Assembly (NCBI GenBank): GCA_040506775.1
Contig: JBEVWC010000020.1
Coordinates: forward strand, 162,296-226,295
DNA from: Thiodiazotropha sp040506775
GTDB taxonomy: Bacteria; Pseudomonadota; Gammaproteobacteria; Chromatiales; Chromatiaceae
Direction: 5' to 3'
Length of the DNA stretch: 64,000 nt
Shown here: positions 34,350 through 43,261 of the stretch, piece after piece
Layout of the letters: every line of letters starts with the position of its first letter
Numbering within the stretch: the first letter of the stretch is position 1
The notes under the pieces: model-generated
Databases searched by the model: none
The model's input: the letters and a program-made list of their open reading frames with translations, nothing else
What the model was told of the DNA's origin: nothing
Translations under genes and position numbers: made by a program

Positions 34350-35924
34350 TCAGCGCTTACGCCAGTTGACGCTGTACAGGTCGTGGCGCCGGTCACTGAG
34401 ATTCTTCACGGTACCGCTGTTGCGGGCCATCACCAGGGTCTCGGTGCGGAGGTCTGCAATCGCCACCATCTCCACATTCGGCGTGGTATCCGCAGCAATG
34501 CCATCCCTGGCGAAAGAAAAGTCACAGGGGGTGAAGATGCCACTCTGTGCATACTGGATGTCCATGTTGTGTACATTGGGCAGATTTCCCACATTGCCGG
34601 ACATCACCACATAGATCTGATTCTCGACCGCCCGGGCCTGGCAACAGTAACGCACCCTCAGGTAGCTTTGACGTTCATCCGTACAGAACGGAACAAACAG
34701 GATCTGCACCCCCTGATCGGTCAGGTGTCGGGCCAGTTCCGGAAACTCCGAGTCATAACAGATCAACACTCCCACGGGTCCGCAATCGGTCTGAATGGCA
34801 TGCAGATCACTGCCACCCTCGATGTTCCACCAGTAGACCTCATTGGGTGTCGGGTGAATCTTCGGTTGCTCGTGCACGGTACCGTCACGCAGAAAGATAT
34901 AGGCGATGTTTTCCACCCGGCCATTGGCCACTCGGGTGGGGTGCGAACCGCCGATGATGTTGATGTTGTAACGCAGCGCCATCTCGCGCATGGCTTCCTT
35001 GAAACGCGGGGTGTACTTGGTCAATGCCTCGATCGACTCAGCGGGAGAAAGTTCCTGATCCTCGATCGACAGCAGTTGCAGGGTAAACATCTCGGGAAAG
35101 ACCACAAAGTCCCCCTTGTAATCCGCCACCACGTCGACGAAGTAGGCTACGAAGCTGATGAACTCCTCAAACGAATGCACACGCCGCTGCATATACTGAA
35201 CCGTACCGACACGCACACTGTCCGGCAGCCTCGTTCCGTAATTCTTCTCCTTACCGATTAGCTCGTTCTGATCGACCTTGGGATTGCGCCATACCAGGTG
35301 GACCGCATACCCCAGGGATTCGCGATCTTCCTGCAGGTAATTGGGCAGCACACCGATTATTTCAAAACCGTTATGCAACTGGAACGACAGTACCGGGTCG
35401 CGCTTCTTCTTGCTTTTGACGGCATCGAGATAGTTATCGATGGTGCCATATTGAGCCAGGCGCCGTTTCAGGCTTGGCAGTCGCCCACCGAACACGATGC
35501 CTTTCAACCCCAGTGTTTCGCAGAGCTTTTTACGTTCGTTGTAGAGTCGCTGCCCCAGCCTGTATCCCCGGTACTCCGGATCGACGCATACCTCCATGCC
35601 GTAGAGCCAGTCGCCAAGTCGATCATGCCGAGAGGCGTATCCACCACCGGTGATTTCAACCCAGCCGTGTTTGCTTAACGCAAGCTTCTCCCGCACACGG
35701 AAGGTGGCGCAATACCCTACCACCTTGTCATCCACCAGCACGACAAACTGGCCCTGCGGAAAATGGTTGATCTGCCCGAGTACCGCCCCATGGGAATAAC
35801 CCTGCATCCCGGAGGCTTGGTAGACACGCCGTGTCAGATCACATATTCCCGGCACATCCTGCGGTTTCGCGTTGCGGACCGTCAGTTTGCTCTTCGGATT
35901 CTGGAGTTGGTTGTCAGTACTCAT
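34350..35924 (-). CDS. GNAT acetyltransferase fused to a nitrilase-superfamily hydrolase
   Basis: The roughly 524-residue fusion starts MSTDNQLQNPKSKLTVRNAK. Residues about 14-200 are a GNAT domain, with VCVDPEYRGYRLGQRLYNE as the acetyl-CoA loop. Residues about 230-515 are a carbon-nitrogen hydrolase with the triad Glu in VVFPEMF, Lys in EQPKIHPTPNE and Cys in VLICYDSEF. Such fusions are widespread but their substrates are uncertain; acylation coupled to amide hydrolysis is inferred. The ATG at 35924 is preferred over 35981, which would add 19 residues outside the GNAT fold. No operon partner is visible. Confidence 0.88.
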   Translation of the reverse strand: MSTDNQLQNPKSKLTVRNAKPQDVPGICDLTRRVYQASGMQGYSHGAVLGQINHFPQGQFVVLVDDKVVGYCATFRVREKLALSKHGWVEITGGGYASRHDRLGDWLYGMEVCVDPEYRGYRLGQRLYNERKKLCETLGLKGIVFGGRLPSLKRRLAQYGTIDNYLDAVKSKKKRDPVLSFQLHNGFEIIGVLPNYLQEDRESLGYAVHLVWRNPKVDQNELIGKEKNYGTRLPDSVRVGTVQYMQRRVHSFEEFISFVAYFVDVVADYKGDFVVFPEMFTLQLLSIEDQELSPAESIEALTKYTPRFKEAMREMALRYNINIIGGSHPTRVANGRVENIAYIFLRDGTVHEQPKIHPTPNEVYWWNIEGGSDLHAIQTDCGPVGVLICYDSEFPELARHLTDQGVQILFVPFCTDERQSYLRVRYCCQARAVENQIYVVMSGNVGNLPNVHNMDIQYAQSGIFTPCDFSFARDGIAADTTPNVEMVAIADLRTETLVMARNSGTVKNLSDRRHDLYSVNWRKR

Positions 35925-36274
35925 CTCGGAATTCTCAGTTGGGTGGGCATCATCAACTATTAACGAACAAAACCAATTCACTTGTCCAGCGCGGATTGGC
36001 TTCTCCCGGATGGGTCACAACCCACTGGTCACGCGGACACTCCAGATTTTCATGCTCATCCTGGGTAACCGGTGGGTGATTTTGTCACTAATCCGAGGTG
36101 CGGCACCGCACTTACCGGTCACCGTATATCCGTTAGCCTGTACGAAACTGTAGTGCTGCAACCAACAAACAACGACCCATGCACTACTGAACGTACATCC
36201 TGCCGCAAACCTTATTGAGTTGCATAGCCAGGATAGAAGAACACAGCAAAACGGCCAGTATACGGAGAGAGATG

Positions 36275-39082
36275 ATGAGACAGACACATAAATTGGCAGC
36301 ATGCTGCACGCTGCTTTTCACCATGAGCCTATCACCGATTACAGCATCCGCAGCGCGCCTGGACCCCATTCTTAGCAAACCTGACAGTGGACGCGAAACC
36401 TCAAAGTCTGAAACCACCGACAAGGTTTCCGACTACTATGCATGGAATAAAAACTCTGACCCGGGCTCGCTGATCCTGAAGATGCAGGACAACAGTCATA
36501 CCCAACTGAAGGGCAACACCCTGTATACGTCAGACAGCAAGAACACGCGACTGGTCAGCGCACTGCAACAGATCAACCTAAAAATATCCGATGCAGGCGG
36601 AAAGATCACTCAGGCGCTGCCCGTCTCCCCGGACACACTGGCCAAAAGACGCCTGGAGGCACAACAGAACACGAACGCGAAACTGGCGGATTTGAGTCAG
36701 TACTTCATGGTCGCACTACCCAAAGGGTCCTCCACGAAAGCATTGATCGACTTCTTGAATTCCGCGGATTATGTACAACTGGCCTATGCCTCAATGCAGC
36801 TCACCGCCGCCCCTGAGGATATCGATACTGACACACCGATATTTACCGATCTTCAAACCTATACGTCAGCAGCGCCTCTTGGCATCGATACAGACTATGT
36901 CTATGCCAATACCGATATCAATGCCAGCGGTATCACCGTCGCGGATGTGGAACATTGCTGGACGTTCACCCATGAAGATCTTCTCCCGATCAATGCCAAT
37001 GAGGATGCATTGGTTGGCCCCGAAGTGAGCTCGACCCTCAACCCTCTGTCCAATGACTGCAGCCATGGCACTGCGGTACTTGGCATACTCGCCGCAGAGG
37101 ACAACCTCTACGGAGTTACGGGACTGATACCGGACGCGAGAATCAAGGTCGCAACCATTTTACCGGAAACAGGCTCGGTATCAGGAAGCATCAATCGTGC
37201 GAGCGCCCTGGCAACGCTCGCACTGATTGATACAGCGCCTCTCACATCGGGAGATGTCATCCTTCTGGAACAACAGACAGGGGGACCCCACTGGGACGGC
37301 AATCCAGACATCTGCTTTGGCTGCGTACCGATTGAATATGACGAGATCGTATATGATGTAATCCGTAATATCACAGCCCTGAATATTCATGTTATCGAAG
37401 CCGGTGGCAATGGCTCACAGAATCTGGACAGCCTGGTGGGAGAACCCAATCCGGGAAACGGCACTGGCAGCCCGGAATATCAACGTTTGAGTTTTTCAGA
37501 GCGCTACTCCGGCGCCATTGTCACCGGGGCCGCCAGAGCCGATTCGCTTCATGCACCCATGCTCTTTTCAAACTATGGTGAACGAATCGACAGCTTCTCC
37601 TGGGGTGAAGGTATTGCAACGACCGGCTATGGTCCTAATCTTGGGAATATAAATTTCACAAGCTTTACCGATCCCAATAAGTGGTATACCGGTCAGTTTG
37701 GCGGAACCTCCGGTTCTTCACCCATCATCACCTCCGCCGTGGCGCTATTGCAGGCACAACACAGGGATTTATACCAGAGCGACTATCTGCCTGATGCCAT
37801 GCGTCTACTGCTGAGAACCACCGGCACTCCGAGCTCCAACCCCGCACAGAAATGGATCGGTCGCCAACCGGATTTGAAGATCCAGACCGAACTCGTCAAG
37901 TCAGGCCCGAACCTGGCAGCAGTTCTCCAGGGTGATAACAACTACAGCAACGGAACGCTCGGAGGTGCCGTCGCCTATGTCGGCGACCAGAACCATGACA
38001 CCTTTGGCGATATCGCAGTCGCCGAAACGGACAGTAGCGGTGGAACCATAACCATCCATATCTACTCCGGCATTACCGGACAGGTTATTCACTCCTTCCT
38101 GCTACCCGGCCTGGGTTATCCGGACCAGAGGGTCAGTCTGGCCAATGCAGGGGATGCCGACAACGACGGCCTGGATGATCTGCTGATCGGACAGTCCACC
38201 AGCGTCGCAGGCGGCTACGGCAGTGTCACGGTCATGGGTAAGCTAACCACACAACCCACCTACTTGCGTGACTATGTGGGAGAAGCCGGATCCCGGTTCG
38301 GCTATTCGGTTGCCGCGGTCGACGATTTAAACGGCGATGGGGTTCGCGACTATCTGATCGGCGCCCCCAATGAATCCACTACCAATGCCGGTTTGCACGA
38401 TGGCGCGCTGTATATCTATTCCGGCGCCGCCAGCAACTCACTGCTGACCAAGAAGTATGGCGCGGCAGGCTCCGAGTACGGTTATTCGGTGGTCCCGCTC
38501 AAGGACTGGAACGGTGACGGACGCGCCGACTTTGCGGTTGGTGCACCCAATTATCCCTTTGGAAGCGCCGGCAGAATCGGTCGGGTACTGATCTATGACG
38601 GTCCCTCCATGAGTCTGCACGATGCCTACTACTGCAATATCGATGAGGGCGAACGTTGTGGCGAAGCCATTGCGGATGCCGGCGATCTGACGGGTGAGGG
38701 GGACAATGAGATCCTTGTCGGTGCACCCGGTGCCTTCGCCGGACAGGGCAGCGTCACCGCCTACTCCCCTTCCTACGGCTATGTCGACACATGGACACGC
38801 CCCGATACCAGGGAATTTGGCTCCAACCTGGTCAGTCGGCAATGCGCAACCTGTAACGGCGGAACCGATTCATACGTGGGAAGCCACGGTTATGAAAACG
38901 TCACCGGCGCCTTGCATCGCCTGCCCGCGCCTGGCGAAACCTTTTCAGACGACTACGTCTCACCGGGCAGCACCAGCGGCTTTGGTCAATCACTCGCTGC
39001 AGGCGACATCAACAATGACGGACGCCCAGACCTGATCATCGGCGATCCCGGAAATGACCGTGTCTTAATCTACTTGAAGTGA
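36275..39082 (+). CDS. Secreted subtilisin-like serine protease with FG-GAP repeats
   Basis: The 935-residue protein has a signal peptide (about 1-26, ending ITASA), a propeptide-like region, then an S8 protease domain with Asp224 (VADVEH), His264 (CSHGTAVLGI) and Ser479 (GGTSGSSP). The C-terminal half (about 550-935) has at least five FG-GAP/integrin-alpha repeats with Ca-binding DxNxDGxxD cores, such as DLNGDGVRDYLIGAPNE and DINNDGRPDLIIGDPGND, forming a beta-propeller. It is likely released or surface-held, degrading or docking onto host or neighbour proteins. The ATG at 36275 is chosen for GGAGAG spacing; one ATG sits directly before it. Confidence 0.88.
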   Translation: MRQTHKLAACCTLLFTMSLSPITASAARLDPILSKPDSGRETSKSETTDKVSDYYAWNKNSDPGSLILKMQDNSHTQLKGNTLYTSDSKNTRLVSALQQINLKISDAGGKITQALPVSPDTLAKRRLEAQQNTNAKLADLSQYFMVALPKGSSTKALIDFLNSADYVQLAYASMQLTAAPEDIDTDTPIFTDLQTYTSAAPLGIDTDYVYANTDINASGITVADVEHCWTFTHEDLLPINANEDALVGPEVSSTLNPLSNDCSHGTAVLGILAAEDNLYGVTGLIPDARIKVATILPETGSVSGSINRASALATLALIDTAPLTSGDVILLEQQTGGPHWDGNPDICFGCVPIEYDEIVYDVIRNITALNIHVIEAGGNGSQNLDSLVGEPNPGNGTGSPEYQRLSFSERYSGAIVTGAARADSLHAPMLFSNYGERIDSFSWGEGIATTGYGPNLGNINFTSFTDPNKWYTGQFGGTSGSSPIITSAVALLQAQHRDLYQSDYLPDAMRLLLRTTGTPSSNPAQKWIGRQPDLKIQTELVKSGPNLAAVLQGDNNYSNGTLGGAVAYVGDQNHDTFGDIAVAETDSSGGTITIHIYSGITGQVIHSFLLPGLGYPDQRVSLANAGDADNDGLDDLLIGQSTSVAGGYGSVTVMGKLTTQPTYLRDYVGEAGSRFGYSVAAVDDLNGDGVRDYLIGAPNESTTNAGLHDGALYIYSGAASNSLLTKKYGAAGSEYGYSVVPLKDWNGDGRADFAVGAPNYPFGSAGRIGRVLIYDGPSMSLHDAYYCNIDEGERCGEAIADAGDLTGEGDNEILVGAPGAFAGQGSVTAYSPSYGYVDTWTRPDTREFGSNLVSRQCATCNGGTDSYVGSHGYENVTGALHRLPAPGETFSDDYVSPGSTSGFGQSLAAGDINNDGRPDLIIGDPGNDRVLIYLK

Positions 39083-39280
39083 TACGAGGACGGCGTATGA
39101 AGTAACCTCGTCCATGCAGTTTTCACTCAAATCGTAACAGGCCAGTGCAGGCGGATTTGCCTGCCTGGCCTTCACCCTTCCACCCCAGCCGGACGCCCGT
39201 CAAGTGCTCATTCAATGCTCATCATCTGTGACTCTTTGGGTTAGTATTGCCAGACCCTCAGAAATCGACGGACGCTCGCG

Positions 39281-39586
39281 ATGAAAGCAAACTTCCCCTG
39301 GATCTCGGCCGGACTTGGCCTGACCCTTGCCATGGTGCTGATCAGTTCAGGGGTTTTCAAGGATCCCGCAGAGCGCGGTTTACCCCTGTTGACGACCCTG
39401 TTCATCACCGAATTCGGCTTTCTGGTCACAGCAGCAGGCGCTTTCATATCCGGTAAGTCTGTCCTGGAGACGGAACGGCGCTGGTCGCAGATACTGTTGA
39501 TAGCGGTTTGTGGCGCCCTGGCGATCGCCTTCTTTCTCCTGGGGCTTACCTTTTGGCAGGAAACCGCCGGACAAGTGGCGGCTTGA
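39281..39586 (+). CDS. Small inner-membrane protein, unknown
   Basis: A 101-residue protein with three hydrophobic stretches (about 8-25, 36-58 and 71-93), beginning MKANFPWISAGLGLTLAMVL. Family not recognised. It stands alone after the subtilase gene, with no clear operon partner. The ribosome-binding site is weak, so expression is uncertain. Confidence 0.6.
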   Translation: MKANFPWISAGLGLTLAMVLISSGVFKDPAERGLPLLTTLFITEFGFLVTAAGAFISGKSVLETERRWSQILLIAVCGALAIAFFLLGLTFWQETAGQVAA

Positions 39587-39632
39587 ACCAAGGCACCCTG
39601 AGATCGCAGTCGGGAACAACCATAGCAATGCA

Positions 39633-39717
39633 GTAGGTCGGGTTAGCGAAGCGTAACCCGACAAAGCACACCCAATCCGCACCCTACGTCGGGTTACGCT
39701 ACGCTAACCCGACCTAC
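39633..39717. repeat. REP-type inverted repeat (GTCGGGTTA family)
   Basis: Two 30-nt arms (39633-39662 and 39688-39717) are inverted copies with one mismatch, separated by 25 nt. Each arm is itself a hairpin, GTCGGGTTA...TAACCCGAC. Repeats of this family are common in intergenic DNA of gammaproteobacteria and are moved by REP-associated transposases, remnants of which lie 1-3 kb away. Confidence 0.85.
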
Positions 39718-40055
39718 CCTTTCGTTCCTCGCGAATTTCGGGTCACCGAAAGACAGATCGTCCCAATCTCCACTTGGGAAATCCAGTAAGGACACAGACT
39801 GGTGCTCAACCAAACTCACTCCAAATTGAGCAAACAGGCGTCAGGGGCAGGTGAAATGCGGCAAATATTCCGCCTCCCGCACTACATTACACCCTATAAC
39901 CCCCACATCGAACATGGGTTATATAGATATATGTTGTTGATATTACTAGAAATTACAAAACAACATGAACTTGTTCAAAAAAGTGGAATCGAATCCTCTA
40001 TATTTTTAAGTATTTACTTATATACTAAATATCATCTTATACAACGGAGACTGTC
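39718..40055. other. AT-rich intergenic stretch
   Basis: About 340 nt, markedly AT-rich from 39900, with no convincing gene. An open frame from 39802 lacks a ribosome-binding site and looks random. Confidence 0.5.
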
Positions 40056-40310
40056 ATGTTACCGATATTACTGGGTCTTACTATGGCAATGTTGTTCGGC
40101 TTGATGTCATTTATGGTTTACGGCCTCGAGGGCCTGACCCAATATGCATGGATTGATACTGTGTTCTGGTCTCTGATCCTGACTGGGATCATCGTCAGTA
40201 TGATGAACGAACTGGGACAATGTATCGCATGCCGAATTCAACGTTGGTTCAACACCACCCGCTTCGAATCGTTTTGCGACAAAACTGCGTGTACGAAACT
40301 CTTTTCCTGA
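40056..40310 (+). CDS. Small hydrophobic membrane protein, unknown
   Basis: An 84-residue protein starting MLPILLGLTMAMLFGLMSFM, with two hydrophobic segments (about 2-24 and 34-50) and a Cys/Arg-containing tail. A GGAG lies about 8 nt before the ATG. Family not recognised. It lies in an AT-rich zone next to transposase remnants and may be horizontally acquired. Confidence 0.45.
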   Translation: MLPILLGLTMAMLFGLMSFMVYGLEGLTQYAWIDTVFWSLILTGIIVSMMNELGQCIACRIQRWFNTTRFESFCDKTACTKLFS

Positions 40311-40498
40311 TCTCTAAGCCATTACAGAGACCGGGCATCTCGTCAGGTTTGATGCAAGCACATTGCAACCATTCGACGCCGGGATGACGATTAAATTCGA
40401 CTTCTGATACAAGGTTGTCGAATGGAGTGTCATACTGATTGCTCAGACGCTTAGTGTATTTGCACGCCTGGCTTTTTTGAAACACCCTCGTCGGCTTT

Positions 40499-40805
40499 CT
40501 ATGCGGGTCCAAGCCTATATGTTTGCCCGCAGAACCCTTGCCCTCTACACCAGGCTTTACCCTGAACCCGCGCAAATTCCCGTACCTTATCCAGTACACC
40601 GAGCACTGAGAAGTAGTGCTGGTTATACTGATTGATGCTCACTAGCCATGATTGCGGATCAACACCCAGGCGTTGCATGATGGTCATCAGACTTTGAGGA
40701 ATGGCGCCCTTCTTATCGTCGCGGATCGATCGACCGGTCCAATCCACCAGTTCGAGGTAATCCTCCAGGCTGAATGGAATTCCGGAATTTGCGTTGCTTC
40801 TTTTA
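40499..40805 (-). pseudogene. C-terminal fragment of a REP-associated (Y1/RAYT) transposase
   Basis: The minus strand encodes SGIPFSLEDYLELVDWTGRS followed by IRDDKKGAIPQSLMTIMQRLGVDP, a pattern typical of the C-terminal half of long IS200-like REP-associated tyrosine transposases. The catalytic N-terminal half is missing and an in-frame stop lies just upstream, so it is a non-functional remnant. Its start at 40805 is where the frame closes. Confidence 0.7.
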
Positions 40806-40861
40806 ATTCACAAAGATTCTCTTATTTAATTTTCCGATCTAATTCTCGGCCTGGCACATCA

Positions 40862-40902
40862 GGATTCGTTCTTGACCGAATCTATTTCAGGCTATCTATT
40901 AG
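40862..40902 (-). repeat. Transposase-leader repeat, copy 1
   Basis: A 41-nt segment ending TTTCAGGCTATCTATTAG (plus strand) is about 80% identical to 43112-43152, which directly precedes the N-terminal transposase fragment. It marks a second copy of the same mobile element's 5' region. No gene is seen from here to 41070. Confidence 0.6.
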
Positions 40903-41070
40903 CAAATGGCGCGGCCGGTATTATACTGAATGTCCTTTATACCTATCTGACAGTGTTAGCCTATACAAAACATTACCAGTGAAGCCTTACACCAATCTTG
41001 TTGCATAAATGCTTTTAACGATCATTGATGAAATCTTTATGAGATTAATCATATAAGAGTCACTATGGTA

Positions 41071-42840
41071 TTATTCTACTGATTGCTCAGTTTTTCTTTC
41101 CAGTCTACCCGCATTATCATAGATGTTTGTGATAATGCGCTTAGGCTCTGTAATTCGGACTGGTTTATGAAAAGAAGGGTGCCATTCTGTTGTAATGATG
41201 CGCTCTTCGGGTGTTCCTACTGCTTCAGTTCGGCTCAGCTCTAAACCGTTTTCATCTCTGACATAGGTAGTAGTTGATCCATTCCAATCCGTTCTACTGG
41301 ATAACTGTCCCTTAGCGTCATAAGTCCTTTTTTTATCTCTACCAAGCGAGCATGTATCACAACGATCACCACTAATCTCGTTGACTACAAACCTGCCATT
41401 TATCATATCGGAATGATATGTTCTTGTTGCGCCGGATGAATCCGATACCGTAGTCTGACCCTGAGTGCTATAGTCAAAAGTGTACCTTTCTGTACCTCCT
41501 GCCCTCTCATTGACGATAACCCTTCCGAGACTATCGTAGGTCCATGTTGCTAAAGTAACGCCATTTTCATCAATTTCTCTAGTTAGAAGAAAAGGAATTG
41601 CGGGATCCTCATACCTGTATCCCTTGGTAGTTCCATCAGGATACATTACCTCAGATATATTCCCCACCGCATCGTATTCGTACTGAACACTACCACCCGG
41701 TGTCGATACGCGACTGATTCGTCCATCCAAATATTCAAACTCCATTATCTTACCGTTTGGATAGGTGATCTGTGAGAGTTCGTGTTCATCGTTGTAAGTG
41801 TAACTCGTCTGTCTTCCATCAGCTTGAGTTATGGATACAAGCTTACCATCCGTATCATAAATTTCTCTTGTGCCATTCGATAACGTTAATGTCCAGGTTT
41901 GATCAGTCTCCGTGAGTTGTACCGCTTGCCCCTGAAGATTTGACCAGACACCTGATGCATCTTTCGTGAAGTAGTAGCGCGCACCATTTGGTCTAATAAG
42001 TGATAGATAGGAATAAGGAACGTAGCGCGATACTTCACGATCTGGAATCATGTTAAGCGTTGCTCTCACATGACCATCAGCACTTAATATTTGACAGGCC
42101 CCCTCTCGATATGTGGCAGATGTATACATTAATCTGCCACCAAATGCTTTTTTATAGATATCCTGCCAACCGTATTGACACGCTGCCGCGGGTGATGAAA
42201 AAGCTCGAGATTTTATATATTTAACATTAAGGCCATTTGTTTTTTCGATTCGCGAGGCCGAACTGTGAGTCCAGTTGGTACCAAGATGTGAACCCGCCTG
42301 ACCCAAATCCATTGAGTGATAATACCGCGTGAACACCAACCCATCTTCACCAGTCAAATCCACCTCTGTCAATATCAAGTTTCCAGTCAGAGGGTCCACA
42401 GGATCACCTTCCAACGGGACCGAACAGGTTGGAGGTGCCGGAGCCGTAACATGGAAATTCGGAAAGCATGTTTCTGCGTTGTAATCCGGAATCTTCTGAT
42501 CTGGGCAATACATCCTGTTCCCTGTTACATATGTACCAGTTCCACAAATAATATCGTCATAATTTGCGTATTTTCTGCATACTTCCGTATGACATGCCAC
42601 TGTGCCGTCTGATGTAAATTCAGGCCCCTGATATTCGTACGTAGTATATTCAGTTGGATAGTCACCGTAGGGTCCATATCCGTCTGGATACTTCCAATCA
42701 TATACAACACGACACAATTGATCGGCTGACTCAAACCAATGAAGTGGATTTCTCACTATATTTGCATCCCAGTAAGCTCCACCCTCTGCCAATACGCTTG
42801 CTGAAGCTATCCAAAGAATACAAAACATTAGATATTTCAT
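41071..42840 (-). CDS. RHS N-terminal module protein C (orphan, secreted)
   Basis: The 589-residue protein has a signal peptide (MKYLMFCILWIASASVLA, cleavage near 18), a variable Cys-rich N-terminal region, a DUF6531-like segment (DPVDPLTGNLILTEVDLTG, about 146-164) and YD/RHS repeats from about 330. It ends abruptly after YDNAGRLERKTEQSVE, with no toxin tip. It shares the motif AC-x2-GW...Y-x-G-x-C-x-I and the DRCDTC motif with the proteins at 47349-49136 and 49257-51350. It is separated from the other RHS genes by the immunity gene and flanked by transposase fragments. It probably is a displaced spare half of a split RHS shell. Confidence 0.8.
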   Translation of the reverse strand: MKYLMFCILWIASASVLAEGGAYWDANIVRNPLHWFESADQLCRVVYDWKYPDGYGPYGDYPTEYTTYEYQGPEFTSDGTVACHTEVCRKYANYDDIICGTGTYVTGNRMYCPDQKIPDYNAETCFPNFHVTAPAPPTCSVPLEGDPVDPLTGNLILTEVDLTGEDGLVFTRYYHSMDLGQAGSHLGTNWTHSSASRIEKTNGLNVKYIKSRAFSSPAAACQYGWQDIYKKAFGGRLMYTSATYREGACQILSADGHVRATLNMIPDREVSRYVPYSYLSLIRPNGARYYFTKDASGVWSNLQGQAVQLTETDQTWTLTLSNGTREIYDTDGKLVSITQADGRQTSYTYNDEHELSQITYPNGKIMEFEYLDGRISRVSTPGGSVQYEYDAVGNISEVMYPDGTTKGYRYEDPAIPFLLTREIDENGVTLATWTYDSLGRVIVNERAGGTERYTFDYSTQGQTTVSDSSGATRTYHSDMINGRFVVNEISGDRCDTCSLGRDKKRTYDAKGQLSSRTDWNGSTTTYVRDENGLELSRTEAVGTPEERIITTEWHPSFHKPVRITEPKRIITNIYDNAGRLERKTEQSVE

Positions 42841-42864
42841 ATTTTTACGGGTATCCTTTATTTC
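42841..42864. repeat. 24-bp direct repeat, left copy
   Basis: A 24-bp segment including TTTTTACGGGTATCC is repeated at 43181-43204 with two mismatches, in the same orientation. The pair brackets the N-terminal transposase fragment and could be a duplication left by its insertion or recombination. Confidence 0.6.
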
Positions 42865-42888
42865 TTTATTTCTTTATTTCTTTATTTC
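42857..42888. repeat. Four tandem TTTATTTC octamers
   Basis: Four exact head-to-tail copies of the 8-bp unit TTTATTTC lie at the broken end of the transposase fragment and just upstream of the RHS module C start. Such a short tandem array can slip during replication. It sits 17 nt before the RHS start codon and so could change its expression. Confidence 0.85.
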
Positions 42889-43100
42889 TCATTCGACATG
42901 ATCGCATACGCGCAGATTTCGATAGCGAAGATCCCGGACAGTGTTCGCATTCGATCCAATACCCACTGGCGTCTATGTTCAAAACTCTTTCCGGTATAGG
43001 GATCATCACCACACAGCCAAGCTCTACGTACACAACGAGAGATGCAGTGGTAATAAGGGGTGTCTTCAAGACTGATCAGTCTTTCTCGAGCGGTGGTCAT
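42884..43100 (-). pseudogene. N-terminal fragment of a REP-associated (Y1/RAYT) transposase
   Basis: The minus strand encodes MTTARERLISLEDTPYYHCI, then SRCVRRAWLCGDD and FAIEICAYAIMSN, the standard start of IS200-like REP-associated transposases. The reading breaks exactly where the catalytic HYHVV motif should follow MSN and runs into the TTTATTTC octamer array. It is inactive. Together with the C-terminal remnant at 40499-40805 it brackets RHS module C. Confidence 0.75.
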
Positions 43101-43111
43101 CCTAACCTCCT

Positions 43112-43152
43112 GGTTTCGTCCTTGATCGATTCGGTTTCAGGCTATCTCATAG
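43112..43152 (-). repeat. Transposase-leader repeat, copy 2
   Basis: A 41-nt segment directly upstream of the N-terminal transposase fragment, about 80% identical to 40862-40902. Confidence 0.6.
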
Positions 43153-43180
43153 TGGGTGGTGTGTCCAGAATTTTACGGGG

Positions 43181-43204
43181 ATTTTTACGGGTGTCCTGTA
43201 TTTC
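43181..43204. repeat. 24-bp direct repeat, right copy
   Basis: Partner of 42841-42864 (22 of 24 identical, same orientation). It lies upstream of the transposase fragment. Confidence 0.6.
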
Positions 43205-43222
43205 CCACACGAGGTCTGAAAT

Positions 43223-43247
43223 GTTGGGGTTCGTACCTCACCCCAAC
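43223..43247. repeat. REP-type palindrome (GTTGGGGT family)
   Basis: GTTGGGGT (43223-43230) and ACCCCAAC (43240-43247) form a perfect 8-bp hairpin with a 9-nt loop, 15 nt past the immunity gene stop. This is a common bacterial interspersed palindrome, distinct from the one at 39633. Confidence 0.75.
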
Positions 43248-43261
43248 CTACGCGCTGGTTA

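Noticed and set aside
39802..40104. 100-residue plus-strand frame in the AT-rich stretch after the REP repeat
   Set aside because: No ribosome-binding site, unlikely composition, and it overlaps a better-supported small membrane protein in another frame.
40249..40599. 116-residue minus-strand frame
   Set aside because: It overlaps the transposase remnant in a shifted frame and the start of the sequence is not protein-like; treated as debris of the same element.
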